NCBI RefSeq assembly: GCF_019925205.1 | Contig: NC_083562.1 | Span: 10,912,001 to 10,976,000, forward strand | Reading direction: 5' to 3' | Source of the DNA: Metopolophium dirhodum | Taxonomy: Eukaryota; Arthropoda; Insecta; Hemiptera; Aphididae | Length of the DNA stretch: 64,000 bases | In this document: piece by piece, positions 26,301 to 39,194 of the stretch | Layout of the letters: each line of letters starts with the position of its first letter | Position numbering within the stretch: position 1 is the stretch's first letter | The notes under the pieces: model-generated | Seen by the model: the letters and a program-made list of their open reading frames with translations, nothing else | Databases searched by the model: none | What the model was told of the DNA's origin: nothing | Position numbers and translations under genes: made by a program

Positions 26301-29218
26301 GAAGTGAAAATGAAACACACACATACACACACACACACACAAGTATTATGTATGTATTCCGAACGATGAATTTATGGGTTTGTGTTCACGGGGGTTCACT
26401 GCTGCCACCGACTCCTTCCGAATGTGCGTTATTTGTATCTGTCCGGAGATCCACCATAATATTCCAGTGATCTATAGTGTTCTGGCTACACTTTGGTTTT
26501 TCTGCCCGTTTAGATGACGACCATTACTACATCATCATATTGCTATCGTACCCCGCGCTTGCTCGTGAATAAGCGGTCTATCTACTAAATTTTTATGTCC
26601 CGATAATAATTATTTATTATTGCTTATCGATTTGTGTAGTAATAATGCGAGTTAAACGCAAGATATTTTTGTAGGTAAGATCGTTTTCAGGGACAGCAAT
26701 TTAAATATCCTAGAATTTTTCTAAAGAGTTCTATAATACCCTTATGTGTTTCAGTTCGCATTGTATATAAGTAATTATTATTTGTATTTTACCATATTTA
26801 ATCTCCCAAACTGCAGCATTTCAATTATAACAGTATATTTTCAATAATCTACTTTTTCAATAATATTTATGAAATATATCTTTAATTTATTATAGTTTGT
26901 ATAATATATTTAATTTGATGCCAGCTTGGTATCAGAATGGATCACTGTGGATATAATATGAACTGAGTTACGGAGACATATTTTATAGTTCGTGATTATT
27001 ATCAATTTAAATAATTAATGTATAAATGAATTTAAAAAAAGCGATTCAAGTAACGTTGTATCTTGAACATTTTTTTTTCTTAATAATATAAATTGGCAAG
27101 TATATTTACCAATTTATTGTTTAATATATTGTTTATGTCAAGTGAGAAAATCCAATACAGTTAATAATTGGGTGCAATAATAGTTCTGAAGATAACAAAG
27201 TTATAGATATAAATTAACTTGTGTTTTTGTTCATATTTTTCTTAATATAAAAACAACATATCAGCTATATTTATGAACTGAGTTAATTGTGATTAGTGAG
27301 TGTAATAATTGATAAATTTCATTGTGAACGCAAGTTGAATACTCTCATAAATAACTAAAAAAAGTTATTTAAGTTATTTAAATCGTAATACATTTTCTAG
27401 TTTTATTAATTTGTATTATTATTTATTAACTTATTCATATAATTGTGGTTATTAATATTTATGATAAGTGGCATAAAGTTTATTTTGCCATTGGTGCTAT
27501 TTAAAATTTATTGAAAAATGTGAAGTCCGCTTTATTTAACATATTAAAATACGAGTATCCATCGACGTGTGTTCGGTTTGCCAAAAAATCCATATTTATC
27601 GCATAGGATAATAAATTGAACTATCAATAAACCGGATCTAATCTATTCTCCGCATTCACGGCTGCATAATTATTATTATAATATATAATATCTTGTGTAA
27701 TGATAATAAACAACGCCGTAGAATAATATTAGATAAATTTAAACTTTAAACACGCGTTATTCTCGTCCCGCGTGCCTGCTGGATATCACGTATATTATAA
27801 TAACGTAATCCAATAATATTATAATTATGCGTTTTACGCGTTTTATTGTTTTATTCTCTTCGCGTCGAGCGTTTATCCGCGCGAGTTTACGCCTAACACG
27901 CCGTGCAACGTCTTCGGGTGGCATTATTTCGGCGTTCACAGTAGTCCGAATCGGAAAAAAAAGGATAAAAAGCGACGTTAATCGTCGCGGTGATGTCATC
28001 CGATACAACGACGTAATAACATATTATAATATTATTAGACGACTACGCTCACGAAACGGGTCGACCCGAGATAGACATCAACTCTAGTATTATAATATGC
28101 TGTACCTTACATATTATTATTATTATTATATTCGAGCCATGCAGCACGTGCTTTCGCCTTTCGTACGCGCCGGAAAAACAACCCTCGCCGGGAAGGCATC
28201 TAACACACCGCACACCGCACACCGCACACCGCACACCGCACACCGCACACACACACACACACACACACAATAAAAGAGACCTCTTTTCGAATAGGTACGG
28301 AAAAAATAAATAAAAATGTCATTACGAGGGGAGACAAGGAAAATTAATATTGTTACGAAATCGCGTTTTTCGCGAATATCCACTCGAATAGTGATAGAAA
28401 AATTAGTGATTATTACATTAATAATTTAAATATTCTTCTTCTAACGTTGTACACATTGTATGTATAACTCGCGGCATGACCATTAATGAGAACTCCGTGG
28501 TGAACACGTCGATCGAATTTACTGTAATATGTTAATATTCCTATTCAATAAACCGTATTTATACACAACAACAACAACTGCCTCGATAATCCGACACACT
28601 CGGTAATATGACATTTTATTTTTTAGTCACCGCCGACCTGTTTGATTTAGCAATCCATATCCGTATGGCGTGCGTATAATCACGATTATTGGTTATTAAC
28701 CGCCACTGTACTACCTTGAAAGGTACTTATATTATATGCAATGCAATTTAAACTTTCAATAACTGAAGTATACTGTTAGGATTTCCACCGACTTTTATAT
28801 TTCTAAACGAACAACGATGATAAATATTTATTTTTTAATAAGATAGTATATCAATTCAAATTTAACACCATCCGTTACAGTGACCCACTCGTAATATACT
28901 GTACAGCAGAGCGATACTTACTTGTCAAGCTTCTTTTTTTTTGGTCTCTTAAGACTTTGAAATACCAGGTGCCACTGTATATATTATGTATTGCACTTGT
29001 GTTTAGTACAAAGTCCCTTTAGTAAATATTTCAAAACAATTTTCAAAACATCTACGTGTGCATACGCATCTAACACAAAAACGTGAACATAATATTATTG
29101 CAGCAACCGTTCGGGCGGGGGCAGATCAGCTCATATACAGAGCGTGTATTATATTGTACAAACGTCACACACACTGCTGTTTACATGTATACAAATATGT
29201 ATATAGTGATAATAATGT
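20307..29218. other. Gene-free AT-rich stretch
   Basis: No coding region is supported. Simple repeats occur at about 23,402-23,421 (AAT), 26,313-26,340 (CA) and 28,112-28,130 (ATT). An islet at about 27,750-27,980 is CpG-rich and open on both strands. Its minus frame (MPPEDVARRVRRKLARINAR) looks protein-like but is unrecognised and lacks clear splice borders. A GC-richer bit at 25,265-25,350 is also unexplained. Confidence 0.45.
28204..28269. repeat. Minisatellite of CACACCG, six units, grading into (CA)n
   Basis: Six perfect 7-bp CACACCG units (28,204-28,245) run directly into an alternating CA tract up to about 28,269. The heptamer looks like a CA repeat that gained a CG interruption and then expanded as a higher-order unit. 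Confidence 0.9.
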
Positions 29219-29284
29219 ATGATGGCTTTCATTCAGACCGATCCGATCACTGCGTTGATCCCGCGTACATACACGTGCTGCAGG
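29219..29284 (+). other. Candidate first coding exon (unproven)
   Basis: An ATG at 29,219 (second ATG at 29,222) opens 22 codons, MMAFIQTDPITALIPRTYTC then CR, ending at AGG followed by GTGAAA, a possible donor in phase 0. Without splicing the same frame stays open to 29,438. Codons look less AT-biased than the surroundings. No family is recognised, and there is no clear upstream promoter. Confidence 0.15.
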
Positions 29285-30777
29285 GTGAAAACAGGACCCG
29301 TGCAAGAACTCCCGACTAATGAACCACCGCCTCCGCGGGATTCTATAGACGGGATCTATTTTCTATTGAAATCAATCGCGAACCGTAATTTGTCGCGAAT
29401 TCACGTCACACACACACAGACACGAAATAATATCGTGTAAATAGGCACACACTTACGATGGGGTCTCGTATTGATTTTCGTTGCCGTGGGCGTATATAAT
29501 AATATATAATAGTATAATATATGCTCACGAGATACCGCGATGCCATTGCTTATTATGAAGTTACAAATGAGTGGGGGGCCGTTATTCTAAAATTTTTAAT
29601 TTTTAATTTTAAACTGTTTTGCAGGTATCTCGGAGTTGGTTGTTTTTTTTTTACCATGTCTCTGCATATGTCATCATTTTTTATAGTAAGCTGTTAAATC
29701 AATTCTTGAATTTGATACAAACTGAGACTGATATACGTCAACTGAAAAATATGCCTGCGCAATAACGATATCGCCTAAAATCGAAGTGAAGCCGTTATAG
29801 AATAATACAAAATATTTTTAAACATAATATTGAGATTCAAGGAGTTTTACATGCAATAACTAAAAAAAATTAATTCAAATTACATGTTATAGATATAGTT
29901 ATATTATACAAGTTAGTATCACAAACAGTTCAAGTGTTTTGAGGTGATAAAATTGATTATTGTAATCAGTTTAGACTGAATTATTGTGATGAGAGTTGAG
30001 AGCTAAGAATAATATATGTACAGATGAAGGTTGAATTTTTGATTTAAAATTTTCACGAAATCTTAGTTGTCTGTGTTGTGTGCCTCTTTAACATGGACCG
30101 GCGGCAGTGCGATGTAATGTTTTGGACAATTTTAAATTATTATACTTCCTGTTATAATATATTCACCCCGTGCTCCTTTCCACCGCGCGGTTTTCAGGCT
30201 CGTGGTGCGCTCACGATATATCTAAATGGCTATATAAATACAGCTTTATTGTAGCAATATGGTCGTTGGTAGCCGTAAATCGTAACACAATATAATAATA
30301 CCTACAACTGACGATGTACGCATTCAACATTATATTACTAAATAACGATATCGTACAATGTACGCATAAGCGTATGCACATTAATACTAAATAGTGAGCC
30401 ACTGCAGCAGGCGTATAGTGATAATGTGTATACAGCAATGAGCAATGTATTCCGGAATATTCCGCCCACACTCGACGGCGACGATCACGATGACGGTGAC
30501 GTCGGCGCGGCGGCGGAGAAAAAAAATTGAAAACAGTCCGCAATTAAAATACTTACCCATATATAATATACCGGCGGGACGAACAGAATAAGAGGGGGCG
30601 AAAAAAAAGGACGGTGCGTTAAGAAAAAAAAAAAAAAATGGGAATGAAGAAAACATAAAAAACCAAAAATATAAAATATATTATCCGTTCTCGGCGTTCG
30701 AGACCTGTTTATGATATTTCATTTCATTCCTGGCTCCACGGACGACAACCATATCGTAATTCAGTTTTATGTTTCAG
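29285..30777. other. Stretch without a supported gene
   Basis: Mostly AT-rich. A CpG-rich islet at about 30,455-30,610 contains a GGCGGCGGAG-like run and A tracts. The minus strand there has a GTAAGT word at about 30,550-30,555, but no convincing coding frame leads into it. Confidence 0.4.
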
Positions 30778-30861
30778 ACTTGCTGCAGCGCGGGCCTCAT
30801 CGTGCACCGTGAACAAACTCGTATTTTACAAATACGAAAATCCGTTTTGTCTCCTATATAA
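30778..30861 (+). other. Candidate terminal coding exon (unproven)
   Basis: A good acceptor (TTTTATGTTTCAG) ends at 30,777. The frame starting at 30,778 reads TCCSAGLIVHREQTRILQIR and runs to a TAA at 30,859. The other two frames close or slide into AT repeats. Without a family match or transcript data this is only a splice-pattern candidate. Confidence 0.15.
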
Positions 30862-33160
30862 TAATAATAATAATAATGATAATATAATATATAAATATAT
30901 GGGTACCGGGTATACAGTATATATTATTATTGTGTATAATACGAGTGTATCGGTACCTACGGGTATATGGCGCAAGTCATCGGTCTTTAGTCGGACAATA
31001 TAATATTATTATAGCCGGTATTATGTACGCTCGTCGGGGGCATACTATAATAATCACGATAATACGTACAATTTGACGAAAATCACCGCACGCATACGTA
31101 CTGTCGTCGCCGGCGATTACGTTGGAATTTATCACTTGACCGATTCTATAAACAAACATATTTTAATTAGTGTTGGATACGTCGAAAACGCGTATAATAC
31201 CTGAGGTCAGTATCATCCGCAACTCGGTCATTTTAGAATATTTTATCACGCTGTCTCTGTATACATTCAAATAATAGTCGTTACTTATTTATTCAATGAA
31301 CTGCGCTTATTCTGCACCACGAGCACAACGTATTATTATTACTGTTAAAATCGTGTGTATATGTATTGCGATATCTCGTTAAAGAATAAAATTATGTGCC
31401 TCTATACGCCCTACCTACGTAATATGACGTGTAGTTAAAATGTAAAATTACACGATACTAAAATCTCAAAACTCGAAAGCGATTCGTAGAATCAAAAAAA
31501 AAAAAACACAATTTGTGCCCTAAATATTCAATAAAAGCCTCTCGAAACAATAATGCCCGTCATCGAAAATTAATGTTATTACCTATTTGTATTTCATATA
31601 TATATATATATTATATAAATTATATATTATTATATTGACAAAATGTGAAACGGTGCTTGTGCTCGTTATTGTTCTTTGATTGCACGGAACATTTCATTAT
31701 TATATACTCTCGTATTATAATAATTCATCAAGGAGTATACAATAACGAATGATGCGATTGTCGTACACAAATAATAATAATTATTATTACAATATCACAC
31801 GACGACGTTATATTATTATTATTATTGTATTGCGTGAAGAAATCGTTTCTTCACACGTCGATGACGCAGAAATCAAGTGGGCCAATACCGGCCGAGATGA
31901 CACGCGATATTTGTCCATACCCATTTATACCTAGGTATACATCATGGTCAGCAGTACCATATACGGTACCTACCGGCCAAAATAATGTGTATTTCTATTT
32001 TTTTTTATTGTAATGTTTTCCGAGTTGAGCGCGTCCGGCGAGCAGACCGTTTCGTTCCAAACACAAATAATAATATGACACACAGTGCGCGTGTGTCAGT
32101 TTTTGTATAACATACCAAAATAATAATATGATATTGTATTATATTATAGGTACAGGTAAGTACATCGCGACAGCCGTCGTGTCATTACGACGTTACGGAT
32201 TAACCGGGCCGAGAGTTTTAGGAAAAAAAAAGAAAAATAGTCACAATTTTCACAGTCTAAGATTAAAACGGTGTGTCCGCCATATATATATATATATATT
32301 TATTATTATATTACACGCTGCAGACGATGCGCTGTACGTATATTGACAGATATAATATAATAACGCGTTTTCGAATTGAATTCGAAGTTTGCGTTCTACT
32401 ATTGTCGTGTTGTCGTATAATAATAATATAATGATACATATAGCTGGCAGTCGACGACGTTTTTACCCGAAAAATTAGAAACGAGAAGAAAACGTCAATT
32501 ACGCGCGTATTCGACGACAACGGCTGGTAATTCACCGAGAGACTGCAGCGACAGCGGATAATAAGACGCTGCGGGTATCGTAACATACGTATACCACGGT
32601 CGTAGCTGTTAGACACTCCGAAGTCGATTATTATCGTATCATCATTGGTATAAGTATCATAGTATATAGGTACTTATAATCAATGGCATTATTGTCGTCG
32701 TTTATATATGGCAATATAGCGGTCTTATACCAGTGAGGCTGCAGGCGCTGCACCGGGGAGGGGACGGGCATCATCGGACGATTCGAAACGTTTACTCGCC
32801 GCGGATTCTGCAGTCTCCGCGATATATATAGGTACCTAGTTATACGGCGTATTAAGACGACTATAATAATATACCTGCAGCAGTTATATATATTATTATT
32901 ATTATGTACCTCCGCGTGTAATCCGGTCGCGAAGCGAATCCGCTACAAAACGGCGAGCGTACAAAGAAATCCGTGTACGGATCGAGACCCAGGTGTGTGT
33001 GTGTGTGTGTGCGTGACTGTTATTGACTTACTCCCGCGGATAATTGGTGCACCGCGAGCGTACACAATATAATAATATAATATTACGTCCATCAGGGGGG
33101 GGTCCTCTCCGTGAGCTCACATCGTACGTGTGTGTACATATTATATGCTATACATATATA

Positions 33161-33192
<32 letters not shown>

Positions 33193-36100
33193 GAGGTATA
33201 CGTACGCACACGCTGTGCCGGACTCAGCGGGCACACACGTCCGTCGTCGGCGTTATTTGTGAATCACGGGACGAGCGCGGGGTGGGTATTTTTTTTCTCC
33301 CCGTCACAATTTTACGTTTTGTTTTTCGTTTCGTTTTGTTTTTTTTTTTTTTTGCGAAACGGTAAAAAGCCGTTACCCCGGGCCGGAGCGGTTAACTTAT
33401 ATACCGGCGCGCTTACGGGGTGGTTGGCACGTATTAAAATCGTACCTATATAAAATATACGCATGTCATCATACTGCAACACCACCGCTTCGCCGAGGAA
33501 AACGATTGCGAGCGCATATTGTCGGGCTGTGCGAGATAGAAAGTAATAGCTACCACCCATAAGGTACACGCGACCGTACGATATACCAGTTACCACCAAA
33601 CGACTATAATATAACACCAATATGTCCTATAGGTTGAGCGGATCCGCTAAACGGAACGCAAACAAATTTTCGAAAACGAACTATTATATTGCTGATTAAT
33701 ATTGTGTGTATCGAAAAAATCGCATCGATTATTATCATAATGTACGAACACACGGTGGTCCGCCGTTGGATATCTTCGCAACTCGTCGGCCGATTTGTTT
33801 TGATTCCTATGGAACTAAACGATATGATATAAATACAAAATATAACACGCGTAGGCTTTATCCATCTCACAATTTGCAAACTTTGAGTAGCGTTTTGACA
33901 TTTAAAAAAATTCAATTTAGCGTTTAGCTGATAATAGAGTAGGTATTTATTTTTGTGTCAGCTTTTTTGGTTTTAATAAGTCCTGCGTTGCGAAACAATG
34001 GTAAAATCCTACTCTAGCTTAAGCTCACTGATGTACTCGTCTTAATTAAAATGCACCGTTGAACTGAAACCTTATTTGGAGGACTAATCCTCATATTGCT
34101 GTTTTTTTTTTTATGGTAGGGTTCATAACTTAAGGTGAACTTAGTGCGTTTGGCACTTTTTTGAAGGGGATGATTGGTCCTCACGTGGTAAGAGTGATAG
34201 TATTTGAAACTTAAACAAAAAGTGAATTGACATTTAACACTTTTGACACTTAATAAACGTGCGGCTAAAGCAATAACCTAACGCGTCTTGTCTATTGCGT
34301 ATTATACATTTATACCACTCGGATGTAATGTAATTATGTGCCGTTATACCATTAATATGATTAAGGGTGCCTACACGTACCACAATTTTTCGAGATTTTA
34401 GAAAGTGTTTATTAGATAAATAATTGTGTTTTAGAGATTTATCGATAACCAAAAACGTAATAATATTATCACATAGATAATATCCTATTGTTATATTTTG
34501 TATACTGGTACACTATAGTAATTAGTGATTGTAATAATAGTTGTTACATATTTATTTCGCAACCACCTTTATTCCGTAAGTGGAAAATGGAAAAGATAAT
34601 GTGTAGATGACATTTTAGATTGCGACTAAAATATCGACATTTATATTTCGACCGTACATATAGTTTTTCACACAAGTCGTTTATGTAAGGATATTGCAAA
34701 GCAATTACGTAGAATATAACCAAAGTGTTGAAGCTATCTTGTACTGCATCATCATGATACATTTTGCCTTCTGATATTTTTAATTAATATTTTTAATGAA
34801 TATAGTCACAGTAACACAACAACACAACGGTATTTGTAAATACTTTCGAAGTTTAGATTATATTGTATGCTTCTGACTAATCATCTGCGCATTTATAAAA
34901 ATATTTGCTGAAATTTTAATACTTGGCACAGGTATCATTGTTAAATGTATTTAGCTTTTACTTTGGAATGTAGAAAGTTTAGAGAGTTTATTGTTATTTT
35001 AAAATAAAATAATCAATGTAATACATTAACCTTATACGTCATAAATATATTATGTAGGTACCCACCTAAATTAATTATATTTTAAATACTTACCATAATA
35101 GTATCGTAAATAATAATAGAATGTGAAAAAATATTCTTATGAAAACTAAAAAAGGGCAAAAGTTTAAAAACATGAAAATACTTCCTAGGCGTATCTTAAG
35201 TGTGTTAATGTTCCTCGTGTTTAAACAATGAACGTCGTCATGCAAATAATGTTTCTACTATTAAAATGAATAAAATAATTATTTAATACGTTTATGCGTC
35301 TGTATACTCATATATTTATACAAAAATTTGGCTTCTTATTATTTTTTTATCTTTAAAATACGGTTTTATTACAATTTCATGACATTTGAATATTTGTTAA
35401 TAACATAATTTCTATGCGTTTTTGAAGAGTATAATATACAAATTTGACATGAAATCGTAGAGACTTTAACGGTTATTTTATTAACACAGAAGTTATTATT
35501 TTAGTTGATTAGTATAAAAACTCTATAAAATGAGTTTTTATTATTATAGGTACTAATTCAGTTTTTAAAACATGAATATTAAATTAAAATTGATTAAATT
35601 TTGGTAATTTAACGATGATAGTCTTATACTTATACATACTTTATAATATTATATTCGTATATCTATACTAATCCTATATAATATGTGGATTTAAATAATG
35701 CGTATAAAGTTGTCTTTCATAAAATGATGAGAAGATAAACTAATAATTGTGTTTAAATAATTATAAATAATGTTCAAATATATGGAACAACAACTATTTT
35801 AAGTAAATGCCGCAATGTTTTGCATTTTAAAAACCTACCAAATCGTTTTAAAAGATTTCTTTTATTTCTTTTAAAAGTCATTTTTTCAATTGAAATCATT
35901 TACTCTGCAATTGGTACAATATTTATAGTTTCATACTATTTCATGTTCTTTGATTAATTCTTTTAATGTATTCTTACATACCTACACATATTTATGCATA
36001 AATGTAAATATATATACCTTTAAGATATATTTTATCAGTATTGTCTACACAGTGAAAACAATTAATAATGATGCGCAATAATTTTATTATTTTTTTAACT

Positions 36101-39067
36101 AGCTGTCTGTAACGTTTGCTTAGTGAATTAACTCGATATTTTTTTAACTTTTATTTTTTAGTGATCCTTGTTGAGAAATTAAACAAAACTATATGCAATT
36201 CAGACAAATATTTTATTCAGATAACTTATGCAATTTATAAATTCGATCGTTTCTTATGAATACAAAGCAATTTAATTATAAAATGTAATTAGGAGTAAAC
36301 TGATTTCTTACATACAAAATGGCTAGTTGTAATTTTATATTTTTAACACAAATAACAAAATTATTTAAAAAGTTTCACAAAACATACACATCTACATAAT
36401 ATTTAACAATTGCTGCAGGTTAGTTAAATGAATAATATTAAGCCATTTTCTACTTAAAATCAAATTTAAACTTTTTGTACTTCGTAGTTGTTCGCTTATA
36501 CATACTCAATTAACTTTATAATAATGTATTGATTAAAATTAGAACATATCCATTCATCGTTTCAATCCAATGTTTTCCTATAAAGTATTTTAATATAAGG
36601 TGAGAAGACGTGATAAAACCCTATTGGCAAATTAATATAATATTTATACATAAATATAACATAACATTACTTAATTAACATGTTTTTTATTTTGATAATA
36701 TATGTTTTATGATTTATATACGTGTATAATAGATTTGCAAACAGGTGGTATCATATTATTTTACTCGTATGTTGTACATTATTATGTGTACGAGTAAAAA
36801 TATAAAGTAACAGCAAAACGACAAAGATGTCTAACGAACGGTCGATACATTATTTTTTTTTTTACTTTTTTAAAACGCCCACGTAACGATGACCATGATT
36901 TATACTGGCCGAGAAAAAATCCCTCTCAAGACCGGCAGCGCGTCTAAAAATAAATCGTCGAAATTAAGGTGGTTGTACACTGCGCAGGGTTAAAGTAAAA
37001 AAATAAATATCGTTTATTCATCTGTCTCACCTACCCCGCAACCACGTCACCCGCTGACGCCACTGCACTGCACAGGGTCCATTACGGGGACCGCGCGCGC
37101 GTACTTACAACTAGTGAAAACCTATAATATAATAAAAATATTAATGGAGGTCATTTTTCCCGGGCGCTAAGTGCCAGGCACGCCGTGAAGAACATCGACA
37201 GGCACTCGGCCTCTGTCCGCGGGTGGGCTTTTCCCCGATAAGAGAGAGAGAGAGAGAAAAAATAAAATAGAAAGAGAAATCTACCACCTCGACCGCCTCC
37301 GCCACACATCGTTTTGCCACGACCGACGACTGCCACGACGACGGACACGGGGCGAGAACCTTTATTCGCCGTTTTTTCGTTCATTTATCGTCCGCAAAAA
37401 TAATGATTTTTTTCCCGTTCACCCGAAATCATTTTTCCGAGGAAATAACGCGTTGTTGATAAATCTCTCGCCGTAATCAATTCGCACGACCTGTTGCGAT
37501 AAATTTGCCACGCTGACGAAGACGGTAAATTAACTACGCTACTTCGGAGGGGGTGCTTGCCCCGAACGCCTTCTATCGCATCGGCACACTATTTATTTTG
37601 TGCCTAACACAACGTGAGTGTACACATAGACAGATACATAATATCTATATATAGGCATACAGCTAGGTATTATAATTTATAAAATATTATGTAATATATA
37701 CAAGATATATATTTATAGTATAACGAAATTCAAATCGTGTCACGCGAGGTGAAAAAGGAACAATCATTATTGATATTCGGAAATTTATAGGTTTTGGAAT
37801 TTCGTAATAATCGAAATCATCGCGCACAGAGTTTATTCTTGCAGACATCATACGAAATAATAAGTTTTAAATTCTAGATATTGTCATATTTTTTTTATAC
37901 ATATATCATGGTTCAGCATTTATTATTGTTCATAAGTCATAACATAGAATATACATTTTATATATTATATCACTTTAATTCATGATGTTTTAATAACTTA
38001 ATTTCATTATATTTGTGCACTTTCGAGTACCTCGTCGTTGATAGTATCTCCGTTTCATTATGTTGGTAATAAATTGTGAAATAATGATTTCGAAGGTCTC
38101 TACATTTTCTGATCATCTTATCGAGAAGCACATCTTTTAAAATCGAAATGAATGACACAGAGCAATAACTGAACATTACTTAAAACTATTTATTTATTCC
38201 TTCCGATGCATTGTGAAATACACTGCAATTATAATATTTTGTAAGGCATAAATAGAATACAATTCATTTTATCGGTCAGCCTAATCGTGTAATAATTAGT
38301 GTACGTACTTAATACTTATAATATGTTCTATAATATATCAACTTCTATACCGGTATCATAATGTAGATCGAACAAGTCATATTATATAGATACGTAGGTA
38401 CATAATACTAAATTACAAACACCAGATTACATTAATTTGTATAGGACTTAAACGTTTTTCAAACATGCAATACATTTTATTATTATATTTACAGTGATCT
38501 CTATTTTTCAACAAAATTCATGTGACATAGGTATTTCCATGCTGTGTTTCCTGTACGTATGTACAGCACACTCAAGTACGGTATAGGCACCGACACTATA
38601 TTATACAAACTCGACACCAACCGTGAAGTTCACACCACCATACAATACCTGCACAGTGCACACCCAAAGAAAAAATATATATTATTATAACAGTTCACTT
38701 TATCTAGAAAAAAAATGGCTATATATTCTGCGTTATTTTTCTCGGTTAAATTGAACTTGCGAGGGGCGTGGTCGCGTGCAATCAACCCTGTGCGACAATA
38801 ATACGACATCCGTCAAAAAGGAACAAAAAACGGTTAGAACAATTTTCAAATGAAAAATATATAATAATAAACATATACGTATATAGGTGTTGCAGAGTCC
38901 GGTCATTTCGTCACGATTGACGTTCCCACGAGTCATTTTGGCGGAAGAAATCCGTAAGGCAAGACCGATGGTGGTGAAACTTAGCACGTTCCCACGAGTG
39001 GTTGTATTGTATATGTTTGAATAAATGTTCAGAATTGCACGGTGCACTATACCAGCTACTACCTTAC
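30862..39067. other. Gene-free AT-rich stretch with GC-rich patches
   Basis: No gene is supported. CpG-rich patches lie at about 32,730-33,060, 33,205-33,420 and 37,040-37,570. They include an alternating GCGCGC run near 37,093 and a GA repeat at 37,241-37,257. A GT repeat lies at 32,993-33,011 and an AT run at about 33,155-33,191. The patches lack a recognised reading frame and may mark promoters of genes not covered here. Confidence 0.4.
38920..38999. repeat. 14-bp direct repeat, two copies 66 bp apart
   Basis: ACGTTCCCACGAGT occurs at 38,920-38,933 and again at 38,986-38,999. It is GC-richer than the surroundings, so two perfect copies so close together are unlikely by chance. Function is unknown. 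Confidence 0.75.
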
Positions 39068-39194
39068 TACACTACAACACAAGAATCCGATGAAGTCGAA
39101 AAACGCCTTCTTCCGGTAGACTTCCGCGGATTCCAGCAGTGACCTGCACCGGAAGGCCTTTGTACATCCTGTTGGCGCGTAGCTGTGGCAATTT
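39068..39194 (-). other. Candidate internal coding exon (unproven)
   Basis: Read on the minus strand, a clean pyrimidine-rich acceptor (ATTATGTCCCCCACTCAG) precedes 127 bases that end at a GTAAGG donor. One base completes a codon, and then 42 codons stay open, starting NCHSYAPTGCTKAFRCRSLL and continuing ESAEVYRKKAFFDFIGFLCC. In this frame 27 of 38 inspected third positions are G or C, against about half in the competing open frame. That bias is unusual here and suggests real coding use, past or present. No family is recognised and no partner exons were found. Confidence 0.25.

Noticed and set aside
28204..28269. CRISPR-like regular repeat
   Set aside because: Units are 7 bp with no spacers and merge into CA dinucleotides; this is a minisatellite in an animal genome.
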